Notes: generated by a model from the sequence alone, not told the origin. Positions 51,984 to 60,583 are shown, counted from the first letter of the stretch. The stretch: DNA of 64,000 nt from CAVVST01 sp963750995 (GCA_963750995.1 CAVVST010000004.1:124001-188000); one strand, 5' to 3'. Numbers and translations are program-made.

Positions 51984-52488
51984 GTTGGCGATATTCTGCC
52001 GCGTCCGCGCAGGGAATGGACGGGTTGTTAACCGGCCTCGTCATCACATCGTTTCGTCGGCAACCGATAGCGCTCTCGCCATGCGGCTGGAGGAATGCCA
52101 TTCACGAGTGCCAACGCACCAGACGCTCACGGGTCCCGCGCACATGCGCGGTCCTGCGTGCCGGATCATTGGGATCACGGCAGGCCACCTTCCGCATCCG
52201 TACGGCCAGGTACGTCGTTTCTCGGAAACGCCGTCGGCAACAAGTTCGCGCGCAGTGACAGTTCGTGCGTGGTACCCGTCGAGAATTTCCGGAGCCACGT
52301 CGTCGTTGGCCCGAAGCGCAACTTTGTTGGCATCGCGGCGTAAGGCGAGGCGGGCCCGGCGCGCGTGATCACCGAAATCTCACGTAATGCTCACCGGCTG
52401 ATCAAGACTGAGCGGCGTCCGCAAGCGATCCTTCCGCACCGCACCGGCCGGCGCCGGTCGTACCGGCGAGGAGGAAGCGATCGAACCG
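51984..52488. other. 505-bp stretch without a confident gene
   Basis: Between the divergent SDR and metallo-beta-lactamase genes. Open frames here (for example 52044-52298 minus) are short, lack start signals and have no protein-like composition. No palindrome of the GTAG or CACAAGG families is present. It may hold both promoters and perhaps a decayed gene. Confidence 0.6.
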
Positions 52489-53373
52489 ATGTTGCATAAC
52501 TTCACCAAGCGTCGTCGGCTGGTGGTCCTGCTGGCAGTCCTGAGCGTTGTTGCACTGGTGTTCGTCGGCAGGTGGCTGAACGCGACAAAAATCGGCGGAC
52601 AGCAGCCCGCCGAACCCTTCCGCATCGCCGGCAATTTCTACTACGTCGGCGCGAACGACGTCGCGGCCTTCCTCATCACCGGGCCCGAGGGCCACGTCGT
52701 GCTCGACGGTGGCTATCCCACCACCGCGCGGTTGATCATGGCGAGCATCGCGAAGCTCGGCTTCGACATCAAGGACGTCAAAGTGCTCCTGAACTCGGAG
52801 CCGCACCCCGACCACGGGGGCGGGCTGACGGTGCTCCAGCAGGCGTCTGGTGCTCAGTTGTGGGCCAGCGACGCGAGCGCCGACTCTCTCGCCGCCGGCG
52901 GCGACGACCCCGACATCGTCCTGCCATTGAGGGCCCTCATCTGGATCGGCGTCCTCGGCTACCCGCCCCCGCGCGTCGACCACCGGTTCAAGGACGGCGA
53001 CACGGTTCGTGTCGGACCGATCGCGCTCACCGCGCACGTCACCGCCGGCCACACGCGCGGCTGCACGTCGTGGTCGTTCCCCGTCCGCGACGGAGACCGC
53101 GTGCTGAACGTCGTGAGCGTGTGCGACACGGGGGTGCTGGCAGCGTCGCGGTATCCAGAACAAGCGGCCGACCGCGAGCGCAGCTTCCGCGTGCTGCGTA
53201 GTCTCCCCGCCGACATCTGGGTGACCAACCATGCACGAGCGTGGGGCAGGTACCGCAAGTTCGTTGCGAGCGCTACGGCGAAGAACCCGGTGGACCCGTT
53301 TATCGACCCCGAGGGCTACCGCGCGTTCATCGATGCCGCCGAAGCGGAATTACGCCAAGGGCGGGTGCACTAG
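52489..53373 (+). CDS. Subclass B3 metallo-beta-lactamase with Glu at position 116 (B3-E type)
   Basis: 294 aa with an N-terminal hydrophobic anchor/signal (VVLLAVLSVVALVFV). The zinc motif is LNSEPHPDHGGG: the first site His is Glu104, then H106, D108 and H109. H188 lies in AGHTRGCTSW and H248 in TNHARAW, matching B3 numbering E116, H118, D120, H121, H196 and H263. Glu at 116 defines the B3-E variants described for environmental B3 enzymes. It probably hydrolyses beta-lactams in the periplasm, but a physiological role on another lactone or ester is possible. No other resistance gene is adjacent. Confidence 0.85.
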   Translation: MLHNFTKRRRLVVLLAVLSVVALVFVGRWLNATKIGGQQPAEPFRIAGNFYYVGANDVAAFLITGPEGHVVLDGGYPTTARLIMASIAKLGFDIKDVKVLLNSEPHPDHGGGLTVLQQASGAQLWASDASADSLAAGGDDPDIVLPLRALIWIGVLGYPPPRVDHRFKDGDTVRVGPIALTAHVTAGHTRGCTSWSFPVRDGDRVLNVVSVCDTGVLAASRYPEQAADRERSFRVLRSLPADIWVTNHARAWGRYRKFVASATAKNPVDPFIDPEGYRAFIDAAEAELRQGRVH

Positions 53374-53383
53374 CAGCATGTCG

Positions 53384-54403
53384 CTATGCCGGCTGGGCTT
53401 CGACGATACTCGCGCTGGTGGTCGTCGGAACCACCCGCGTCATCGTCAGTCCTGCCTGTGCGAGCAACGATTCAAACTCCCGGGAGGTTCTCTCCGCGCC
53501 TCCGGTCAACGTCATCATCACCATGTCCGCACTGCCAAAGCCGGGGGCATTGCCCTCGCGCAACACTAGTTCGATGATGAGCAATCGGCTTGTCGGGGTC
53601 ATCGCGGCGCGACAGTTGCGGAGGATGGTGAGACAGTGGTCTTCACTCCAGTCGTGGATGACATGCGAGAGGATGTAGGCGTCTGCTCCCGGCGGCACGG
53701 CCTCGAACGCGTTGCCCGCCTGAATCGTCACACGGTCCTCGACACCAAGGGCCCGTAGCCGCGCCGGCGCGTCCGTCATGGCCTGGGGGAGGTCGAAGAG
53801 CACGCCTTTCGGTCGAGGATGCTTCGCCAGGACGTGCCCGAGCAGGTTTCCGCTGGCACCGCCCACATCTACGATCAGGCTGCACGAGGAGAAGTCGTAC
53901 GCGGCGGCAACCGCCGGCGGCTCCCCACCGTGAACGGTCACCATGGTTTCACTGAAACGCTTGGCTTCCTTCGGATGCTGTGCGAGCCAGTCGAAGACCG
54001 GCATGCCGAACACGATGTCGACAGCCGGCTTGCCAGTGCTGACCGTTGACGGAAACGCCTCCCAGGCCTGCCAACTCCACTGGCCGGCCATGGTCAGGAT
54101 GCTGCTGCGGACCGAACCGGGTACGTCGTTTCTGAGCGGCTCGCCAAGAGGCATGAGCGAGAACCGACCGTCGTCGCCCATTGCCAGGATGCCGAAGTTC
54201 GTGAGCGTCCGCATGAACCGGGCCAGCGCAACGGCATCACACCCCGTGGGAGCGGCTAGTTCGCCGGCGGACTTGGGACTGCTTGCCAGATGGTCAGCGA
54301 TGCCGAGGCTGGCGGCGGTGTACACGAGACGCGAGAGGATGAACCCCGTGGCCATCTGTGCCAGGCGTGCCTGCGGCGGGGGTGGAGCGGACTGTTCTGA
54401 CAT
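53384..54403 (-). CDS. SAM-dependent O-methyltransferase (Methyltransf_2 type)
   Basis: 339 aa. N-terminal dimerisation winged helix (GFILSRLVYTAASLGIADHLA...ELAAPTGCDAVALARFMRTL) and a Rossmann methyltransferase with LIVDVGGASGNLLGHVLAKH (SAM motif I), FDLPQAM, DAYILSHVIHDWSEDHCLTI (catalytic His of the HDW motif) and LIIELVL. The architecture is that of O-methyltransferases of plant or microbial phenolics and carotenoids; the substrate cannot be named. It stands alone and is convergent with the beta-lactamase, whose end is 10 bp away. Confidence 0.9.
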   Translation of the reverse strand: MSEQSAPPPPQARLAQMATGFILSRLVYTAASLGIADHLASSPKSAGELAAPTGCDAVALARFMRTLTNFGILAMGDDGRFSLMPLGEPLRNDVPGSVRSSILTMAGQWSWQAWEAFPSTVSTGKPAVDIVFGMPVFDWLAQHPKEAKRFSETMVTVHGGEPPAVAAAYDFSSCSLIVDVGGASGNLLGHVLAKHPRPKGVLFDLPQAMTDAPARLRALGVEDRVTIQAGNAFEAVPPGADAYILSHVIHDWSEDHCLTILRNCRAAMTPTSRLLIIELVLREGNAPGFGSADMVMMTLTGGAERTSREFESLLAQAGLTMTRVVPTTTSASIVEAQPA

Positions 54404-54555
54404 GTACGAGGCTCCTCATCGAAGCCCGCGAGTGTAGCATCTTGCCTGCAGGACCTTGGACGGACCGCGATTCGGTCATGACTCGCGAACGGCACGCACG
54501 ATGTTGAATCCCCGCGCGCCGGAGACTTCTTGGCCTGGAGCTGCGAGATGAATTT

Positions 54556-54630
54556 TGGTAGCGGTACGGGGAATCGAACCCCGATTTGATGGTTGAGAAC
54601 CATCCGTCCTAACCGTTAGACGATACCGCC
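54556..54630 (-). tRNA. tRNA-Glu (anticodon CUC)
   Basis: The minus strand folds as a complete cloverleaf. Acceptor GGCGGTA/TACCGCT, D arm GTCTAACGGTTAGGAC, anticodon stem GATGG/CCATC with loop TTCTCAA (anticodon CTC, reading GAG) and T arm GGGGTTCGATTCCCC. A genomically encoded CCA at 54556-54558 completes the 3' end. Discriminator A. Confidence 0.93.
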
Positions 54631-54639
54631 ATCGCGAAC

Positions 54640-54700
54640 CGTTCACGCACCGGTCCCGTGGCTGAGAACCACGTGCCCTGACCCCTATAACGATACCGGC
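54640..54700 (-). pseudogene. Degenerate second tRNA-Glu copy
   Basis: Immediately upstream on the minus strand: acceptor 5' half GCCGGTA, D-arm-like GTTATAGGGGTCAGGGC and a complete anticodon arm CGTGG-TTCTCAG-CCACG with anticodon CTC, then GGGACCGG. The T arm and 3' acceptor are missing, replaced by unrelated sequence. It is a truncated tandem copy, as left by recombination or element excision at a tRNA gene. Confidence 0.7.
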
Positions 54701-54766
54701 AACCCGCCAGAACCAAAGGCGAGGGCGGGAGACGAACTCTCAAATGTTAGCATCAGGTTCAAGCCA

Positions 54767-56146
54767 ATGCGAAAACTGCTTCTGCTCGTGGTTGTGCTGG
54801 CGGCGGTGGCCGGCGGGGCGTGGTTGTGGGCGGGCCGCGCGGAGGGTCCGCGCATCGAGTTACGCGGGCCCGAACGCTTCATCGGCCAGGCGACGCCGCT
54901 CGACGTCCTGGTCGAATCGCCCGGGGGCGAGTTCTCCCGCGTCGAGGTGACACTCGAACAGAACGGCCGCACCCACCCCGTGTTCACCCTGGAGCAGCCG
55001 TCGCAGGCGACGGTGAAGCAGGAGACGGCGGAACGGATCTACATCATGCGGCCCGTGGGCAAGCGCGACCTCCCGGAACTGCAGGCGGGACCGGCCCGGA
55101 TCGTGGTGCGTGCGGCGCGTCCCGTCCTCTACGGCATGCGCCAGGCCGAATCGGAAGCGACCCGCGACGTCGAGGTCCGGCTCGACCCGCCACGCGTCGC
55201 CATCCTCTCGACGTTCCACTACGTCAACCATGGCGGCGCCGAGTTCGTGGTGTATCGCGCCACGCCGGCTGATGTCGAATCCGGGGTGCGCGTGGGCGAT
55301 CGCACCTATCCCGGCTTCCCCGCGGCCGGCGCCGGCATCCAGGGAGACGAGTCCACCAGGGTGGCCTTCTTCGCACTCCTGCAGGACCAGGAACTGAATA
55401 CGCCGATCTCGCTGTATGCCCGCGATCCGGCGGGCAACGAAGCGACGGCCGCGCTCGACCACCGCCCGTTCCCGAAGCCGTTCCGCCGCAGCCGGATCGA
55501 GATCGACAACCGTTTCCTCGACCGCGTCGTCCCCGCCATTGCGGCGACGACCCCGGCGATGAACATCTCCACCGAGCCGTCCGCCCGGGTGGCCTCGTTT
55601 CTGCGGATCAACGGCGACCTCCGGCGGCAGAACGCGGCGACGATTGCGGAGCAGGCCAAGAAGACCGCGAAAGAGATGCGCTGGAAGGACGCCTTCCAGC
55701 CGCTCGGCAACGCCTCGGTCGAGGCCGCCTTTGCCGACAACCGCACCTACATCCACGACGGACAGGAAATCGATCGCCAGGTCCACCTCGGCTTCGACCT
55801 CGCCGTCACCCAGCGCATTCCCGTCCTTGCCGCCAACACCGGCGTTGTTGTCTACGCCGCTGACCTCGGCATCTACGGCAACTGCGTCATCGTCGATCAC
55901 GGCCTAGGCGTGCAGTCGCTCTATGCGCACCTGTCGTCAATCGAGGTGAAGGAGGGCGACCGCGTCGAAAAGGGGCACGTGCTCGGACGCAGCGGGATGA
56001 CCGGGCTGGCGGGCGGCGATCACCTTCACTTCACGATGCTGGTCAACGGCGAGGCGGTCAACCCGGTTGAATGGTGGGACCCGAAATGGATGCAGGACCG
56101 CGTGCTCCGGAAGATTGCCGAGGCCGGCGGAAGCCGCGTGCCATAA
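54767..56146 (+). CDS. M23 family metallopeptidase (large, periplasmic)
   Basis: 459 aa. One N-terminal membrane/signal segment (LLLLVVVLAAVAGGAWLW), an Ig-like or beta-rich middle region (PRIELRGPERFIGQATPLDVLV...VAILSTFHYVNHGG) and a C-terminal LytM domain. The zinc site is HLGFDLAVTQRIPVLAANTG (H and D), then YAHLSS and DHLHFTM (HxH). It probably cleaves peptidoglycan peptides or activates amidases. It is the first of a run of same-strand genes; the link to the following oxidase genes is not obvious. Confidence 0.9.
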   Translation: MRKLLLLVVVLAAVAGGAWLWAGRAEGPRIELRGPERFIGQATPLDVLVESPGGEFSRVEVTLEQNGRTHPVFTLEQPSQATVKQETAERIYIMRPVGKRDLPELQAGPARIVVRAARPVLYGMRQAESEATRDVEVRLDPPRVAILSTFHYVNHGGAEFVVYRATPADVESGVRVGDRTYPGFPAAGAGIQGDESTRVAFFALLQDQELNTPISLYARDPAGNEATAALDHRPFPKPFRRSRIEIDNRFLDRVVPAIAATTPAMNISTEPSARVASFLRINGDLRRQNAATIAEQAKKTAKEMRWKDAFQPLGNASVEAAFADNRTYIHDGQEIDRQVHLGFDLAVTQRIPVLAANTGVVVYAADLGIYGNCVIVDHGLGVQSLYAHLSSIEVKEGDRVEKGHVLGRSGMTGLAGGDHLHFTMLVNGEAVNPVEWWDPKWMQDRVLRKIAEAGGSRVP

Positions 56147-56168
56147 TTGATCGTTTGGAGACAGCTTG

Positions 56169-56927
56169 ATGAGACGAGGCATTCATACTGGACTGCTGAT
56201 CGCGGCGGTCATCGTGTCGGCGTGCGGCGGCAATCCCGAAAACGCGGCGCCGGCCACGCCAGCCCCGACGGTCAGCCCGGTCGACGCCGCGACGGCCGGC
56301 AATGTCGCAGGCAAGATCACGTTTGAAGGCGCGCCGCCCAAGCCTGGGGTCGTGCGCATGGACTCCGACCCGAATTGTGTCCAGTCTGGTGTAACGTCGA
56401 CCGACGAAACGCTGGTGGTTGGCGGCGACGGCGCGCTGCGGAACGTGTTCGTGTACGTGAAGGACGGCCTCGGGAATCTCCGCTTCCCCGTCCCGGCACA
56501 GCCCCTCGTGCTCGATCAGAAGGGCTGCCATTACGTGCCGCATGTCCTCGGCGTGCAGGTCGGACAGAGCGTGGAGATTCTCAACAGCGACAACACGCTT
56601 CACAACGTCCACGCGGTCCCCAAGGCGAACCAGGAATTCAACATGGGGCAGCCGCTGCCCGGGATCAAGCACACGCACCAGTTCAGCACCCGCGAGGTGA
56701 TGGTGCCCTTCAAGTGCGACGTCCACCCCTGGATGCAGGCCTGGGTCGGCGTCCTGGATCATCCCTACTTCGCGGTGACTGGCGCCGACGGCTCGTTCAG
56801 CCTCAACGGCCTGCCGCCCGGGACCTACACCATCGAGGCCTGGCACGAGTCGCTGGGCACGCAGACGCAGAGCGTGACCATCGGCGAGAAGGAATCGAAG
56901 GACATCCAGTTCTCGTTCAAGGCCTGA
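56169..56927 (+). CDS. Lipoprotein with cupredoxin-like and CarboxypepD_reg domains
   Basis: 252 aa, ATG 56169 after a TTG. Lipoprotein signal (LLIAAVIVSACGG, lipobox Cys). The central cupredoxin-like domain has copper-ligand pattern NTLHNVH, then FKCDVHPWM (His, Cys-x2-His, Met), the type-1 blue-copper set. It ends with a beta-sandwich (GSFSLNGLPPGTYTIEAW). It likely shuttles electrons or delivers copper to the haem-copper oxidase whose assembly genes follow (ctaA 17 bp downstream). Confidence 0.85.
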   Translation: MRRGIHTGLLIAAVIVSACGGNPENAAPATPAPTVSPVDAATAGNVAGKITFEGAPPKPGVVRMDSDPNCVQSGVTSTDETLVVGGDGALRNVFVYVKDGLGNLRFPVPAQPLVLDQKGCHYVPHVLGVQVGQSVEILNSDNTLHNVHAVPKANQEFNMGQPLPGIKHTHQFSTREVMVPFKCDVHPWMQAWVGVLDHPYFAVTGADGSFSLNGLPPGTYTIEAWHESLGTQTQSVTIGEKESKDIQFSFKA

Positions 56928-56943
56928 ACCACCCCCGGGGGAT

Positions 56944-57963
56944 ATGCTGCTCCACCTCTTTGCCCTGCTCGTCGCGGCGTCCACCGCCCTGCTGATTTTT
57001 GCGGGCGGTCTCGTCACAAGTACGGGTTCGGGTCTCTCAGTGCCTGACTGGCCAACCACCTACGGGTGGTTCATGCTCACCTTCCCGCTCGAGAAGATGG
57101 TGGGCGGGATCTTCTACGAGCACAGCCACCGCCTGATCGCCAGCGGCGTCGGCGCTCTCATCGTCGTCCTCGCTGCCTGGCTCTGGAAAGCCGAGCCACG
57201 CGCGTGGGTGCGTCGGCTGGGCTACGTCGCCCTGGCGGCCGTGATCACCCAGGGCATTCTCGGCGGCATCACCGTGCTGTGGTTTCTCCCCGACGCGGTT
57301 TCGATCGCACACGCCGGGCTGGCGCAGCTCGTGTTCTGTCTCACGGTGTCGATGGCGCTATTCACGTCGCCCGGCTGGAAGCGCGCCTACGCGCACCGCA
57401 ACGGAGCGCGCCGCAGCGTTCTCGATGACGCTGTTCTCCGCGGAGTCGCCGCCGTGACGACGGCCGCCATCTACATCCAGATCATCGTCGGCGCGACGAT
57501 GAGGCACACGGGCGCAGGCCTGGCGATTCCCGACTTTCCCTGGGCCTTCGGGCGGCTGATCCCGCCGGTGTGGAACGGCGCTGTCGCGATCCACTTTGCG
57601 CACCGGGTGGGTGCGCTGGCCGTGACCGCGCTCGTGATCGCCACGGTGGGCCATGTGCTCTATCACCACCGATCCCGAGGGGAACTGATACGGCCCTCGT
57701 TGCTGCTATCACTGCTGGTGGCGGTCCAAATCACCCTCGGGGCGCTGACGGTGTTGACCGGCAAGCACTACGTCATCAACTCGCTGCACGTCGTGACCGG
57801 CGCGATGGTCCTCGGCACATCGCTGGTTTTGACGCTCCGCACGTACCGGCCGCGGCTTTCCGACGCCGGGTCCGCTTCGCGGAACCCGGCCTACGTACCG
57901 GCGTATGGCGAGGGCAGGGCAGGTTCCGCGCAGCGGACCCGCCACAGCGAGGCAAGCGCATGA
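56944..57963 (+). CDS. ctaA: Haem A synthase (COX15/CtaA family)
   Basis: 339 aa, eight membrane helices, converting haem O to haem A for cytochrome oxidases. Conserved haem ligands in EHSHRLIAS, IAHAGLAQL, FAHRVGAL and INSLHVVTGA. GLSVPDWPTTYGW and GAGLAIPDFPWAFG mark the two repeats. The gene's last ~36 codons (from RLSDAGS) are encoded by two REP palindromes (57865-57943), giving a Ser/Arg-rich tail unlike the family. ATGA overlap with ctaB. Confidence 0.92.
   Translation: MLLHLFALLVAASTALLIFAGGLVTSTGSGLSVPDWPTTYGWFMLTFPLEKMVGGIFYEHSHRLIASGVGALIVVLAAWLWKAEPRAWVRRLGYVALAAVITQGILGGITVLWFLPDAVSIAHAGLAQLVFCLTVSMALFTSPGWKRAYAHRNGARRSVLDDAVLRGVAAVTTAAIYIQIIVGATMRHTGAGLAIPDFPWAFGRLIPPVWNGAVAIHFAHRVGALAVTALVIATVGHVLYHHRSRGELIRPSLLLSLLVAVQITLGALTVLTGKHYVINSLHVVTGAMVLGTSLVLTLRTYRPRLSDAGSASRNPAYVPAYGEGRAGSAQRTRHSEASA
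57865..57943. repeat. Two REP-like palindromes inside the ctaA coding end
   Basis: GCCGGGTCCGC-TTC-GCGGAACCCGGC then CTAC (57865-57894), and GGCAGGTTCCGC-GCA-GCGGACCCGCC (57918-57943). Both lie within the reading frame of ctaA, which continues through them to its stop at 57961-57963. Confidence 0.75.
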
Positions 57964-58877
57964 AGCCCGCGGCCCACGCGGCAGTCGCGGACGGCTGGAA
58001 CGCCGAGGCGGTGGCGTCGCACCGCCTGGCGGATTTCATCACGCTCGCCAAGCCGCGACTCAATCTGCTCGTCCTCATCACGACGGCGGCCGGTTTGTAC
58101 CTGGCGTCACCAGTGGGCGTTCCGTCCTCGGTCCTGCTGCACACGCTGATCGGCACCGCACTGATTGCCGGCGGCGCGGCGGCGCTGAACCAGGTCTGGG
58201 AACGGCACACCGATGCGTTGATGAGGCGCACGCAGGGGCGGCCGGTCGCGAGCGGACGGCTTCGGTCGCCGGAAGGCTGGGGGTTCGGCCTCGCGCTGTC
58301 GACGGCGGGCCTCGTGGAGCTGGCCCTCGGTGTCAACGTGATCTCCGCGGCCGTCGCCGGGTTCACGCTTGGCAGCTACGTGCTGGTGTATACGCCCCTC
58401 AAGCGCCGCACTTCGCTCGCGACGCTGGTGGGCGGCGTCCCGGGCGCGCTGCCGATCGTCATCGGCTGGGTGGCCGCAACCGGCACGCTCACACTCCCTG
58501 CGTTTGTCCTCTTCGGGATCGTCTTCTTCTGGCAGATGCCGCATTTCCTGGCGATCGCCTGGCTGTATCGCGACGACTACGCCGCAGCCGGCATCCCGCT
58601 CCTCCCCGTGCTCGAGCCCGACGGCCGACGCACCGGCCGGCAGGCGCTGCTCTACAGCGCCGCGCTCTGGCCCCTCAGCCTGATGCCGCCGCTCGTCGGC
58701 CTCGGCGGGGGGGCATACACCGTCATCGCGACCGTGCTGGGCTTCACGCTCATCGCCTTGAGCGCCCGCTTCGCCCGCGACCGCTCGACCGCGGCCGCCC
58801 GCCGCCTGTTCATCTTTTCGATCGTGTACCTGCCGCTGCTTCTAGGAGCGCTCGTCGCCGACCGACTCTTACATTGA
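57960..58877 (+). CDS. ctaB: Protohaem IX farnesyltransferase (CtaB/CyoE)
   Basis: 305 aa UbiA-family prenyltransferase making haem O from protohaem and farnesyl diphosphate. ITLAKPRLNLLVLITTAAG, the first Asp motif NQVWERHTDALMRRTQGRPV, TPLKRRTSLATLVGGVPGA and WQMPHFLAIAWLYRDDYAAAGIP are all present. Coupled to ctaA by an ATGA overlap, as expected for consecutive steps of haem A synthesis. The oxidase subunits are not in the window. The stop is followed at once by an ATCACAA-type repeat. Confidence 0.95.
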   Translation: MKPAAHAAVADGWNAEAVASHRLADFITLAKPRLNLLVLITTAAGLYLASPVGVPSSVLLHTLIGTALIAGGAAALNQVWERHTDALMRRTQGRPVASGRLRSPEGWGFGLALSTAGLVELALGVNVISAAVAGFTLGSYVLVYTPLKRRTSLATLVGGVPGALPIVIGWVAATGTLTLPAFVLFGIVFFWQMPHFLAIAWLYRDDYAAAGIPLLPVLEPDGRRTGRQALLYSAALWPLSLMPPLVGLGGGAYTVIATVLGFTLIALSARFARDRSTAAARRLFIFSIVYLPLLLGALVADRLLH

Positions 58878-58943
58878 TGATTGGTGATTTGTGATTGAAG
58901 AATCCTCAATCGCAAAATCACCAACCACAAATCGCAAACCACA
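58876..58943. repeat. ATCACAAATC-type inverted repeat
   Basis: TGATTGGTGATTTGTGATTG, AAGAATCC, then CTCAATCGCAAAATCACC and AACCACAAATCGCAAACC. It fills the space between the ctaB stop (58877) and the next ATG (58944), ending 2 bp before that start. No Shine-Dalgarno is visible. Related to the copy at 41.46 kb. Confidence 0.7.
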
Positions 58944-60569
58944 ATGACCCTCTCGGACTTGCCGGCGCTCAACGCGACGCTCAACGGCACTTCGGCCATT
59001 CTTCTGACGGCGGGATACGCCGCCATTCGCCGCGGGCGGCCCGATCTCCACAAGCGCTGCATGCTGGCCGCGCTGACGACGTCGGCGCTCTTCCTCGTCA
59101 GCTACGTCGTTTATCACCTGAACGTGGGGTCCCGTCCGTTTGCCGGCCAGGGGGCGATCCGTGCGGTCTACTTCGCCATCCTCATCACGCATGTCATACT
59201 GGCGGCGGCCATCCTGCCACTCGCGCTCACGACCGCTGCGCGCGGTTTGCTCAGCCAATATGATCGACACGTCCGGATTGCCAGGTGGACGCTGCCCCTC
59301 TGGCTGTATGTCTCGGTCACCGGCGTTGTCATCTATCTGATGCTGTATCAGCTGTACCTGATCCCGATGCCGCCGCAGGCGCCAGCGTTCCCTACCCCCG
59401 TTCCCATGACGATCAGCCCCGGCATGTTTGCCGCGTACGGGGCGCTCGTCGCCGCCGCGGTGCTGATCGTCCTGTACCTGTACCGCGGGCGCGCGTTCGT
59501 CGTGTACTGGATTGGCAGCTGGCTGCTCGTCGCGGGATCGATGGTCCTGCTGGCGCGCGGTTATGACGACATCCGGCTCGCGAGCGTCGTGCTCGGGCTC
59601 GCGCAACTGCTCGGCGTGTGGTCCGCGGGCCTCATGCTGCTTGCGGCCGAAGCCTTCCCGGACGATCCGTTGCGGTGGACACGGCCGCTCAAGGTGGCCG
59701 CGGTGACGGCCGTCTGGTTTCTCGCCGGCCCGTTCATCGTCCCGTTGGGAGTACTGCTGTCGACCGGTCCCGGTCTCGCCGCCATCCTGTTTGGCTGGGC
59801 CGCGATTCGCTATTTCCGCCTCGGCCGGCGCACACGCCACGCCGGCGCCTACGTAATCTGCGGCGGCATGGTCATGAGCTGCGCGACCAGCGTCGCAGCG
59901 GCCGGCCTCGTCTTCGACGTGGCCTGGACCCCCGAGGAGCTGAATCGCATCCTGACCTTCAACATCATCGTCAGCATGTTCGTCGCGCTCGGCATGCAGC
60001 TGCTGGTGTTCGAGGACATGACTGATGAGCTTCGGCGCACGAACCGCGAGCTCGCCTTTGCCAACCGCGAAGTCAAGAACCTCGCCATCACCGACCCTCT
60101 CACCGGCTGCCACAACCGGCGGTTCTTCGAAGAGATCGAGCGGCGCGAAATCCAGCGCCATCGGCGGTACGGCGCGCCGCTGTCGATCGTGTTCACCGAC
60201 GTGAATCACTTCAAGCGCTTCAATGACACGATGGGCCATGAGATGGGGGACCGTATTCTGACGACCATCGGCGCCTTCCTGCGGCGCCAGGTCCGCGAAT
60301 CGGACTACGTCATCCGATGGGGCGGCGACGAATTCCTGCTGCTTCTCACCTGCAACTACGGCGAGGCGCAGCACAAGGCGGCTGAATTAAAGGTGGCATT
60401 TGAACGGGAGCGCGTCGCCGGGTCGCTGCCTGACGGGCTTGGTTTGAGCATTGGCGTCGCGTCGGCACCGGTCGACGCCGACAGCCTGGCCCAGACGATT
60501 CGCGAAGCCGACGGCCGCATGTATCAGGACAAGATGGCGGACCGGTCGGCGGCTCGATCCGTGCAATAA
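58944..60569 (+). CDS. DUF420 (CtaM-like) membrane domain fused to a diguanylate cyclase
   Basis: 541 aa. Residues 1-140 match DUF420/CtaM, an oxidase assembly factor normally encoded alone beside ctaAB: LPALNATLNGTSAILLTAGY, HKRCMLAALTTSALFLVSYVVYH, ITHVILAAAILPLALTT and GVVIYLMLYQLY. Then come seven or so further helices and a cytoplasmic GGDEF domain (ITDPLTGCHNRRFFEEI, DVNHFKRFNDTMGHEMGD, RWGGDEFLLLL), apparently catalytically complete for c-di-GMP synthesis. DUF420 proteins usually end at the LYP-type motif reached here near residue 140, so two genes merged by indels cannot be excluded. Confidence 0.75.
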   Translation: MTLSDLPALNATLNGTSAILLTAGYAAIRRGRPDLHKRCMLAALTTSALFLVSYVVYHLNVGSRPFAGQGAIRAVYFAILITHVILAAAILPLALTTAARGLLSQYDRHVRIARWTLPLWLYVSVTGVVIYLMLYQLYLIPMPPQAPAFPTPVPMTISPGMFAAYGALVAAAVLIVLYLYRGRAFVVYWIGSWLLVAGSMVLLARGYDDIRLASVVLGLAQLLGVWSAGLMLLAAEAFPDDPLRWTRPLKVAAVTAVWFLAGPFIVPLGVLLSTGPGLAAILFGWAAIRYFRLGRRTRHAGAYVICGGMVMSCATSVAAAGLVFDVAWTPEELNRILTFNIIVSMFVALGMQLLVFEDMTDELRRTNRELAFANREVKNLAITDPLTGCHNRRFFEEIERREIQRHRRYGAPLSIVFTDVNHFKRFNDTMGHEMGDRILTTIGAFLRRQVRESDYVIRWGGDEFLLLLTCNYGEAQHKAAELKVAFERERVAGSLPDGLGLSIGVASAPVDADSLAQTIREADGRMYQDKMADRSAARSVQ

Positions 60570-60583
60570 AATACAGATCGAGC

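Noticed and set aside
51898..52372. Small open frames in the 505-bp gap before the beta-lactamase
   Set aside because: No ribosome-binding sites, overlapping frames on both strands and no protein-like sequence.
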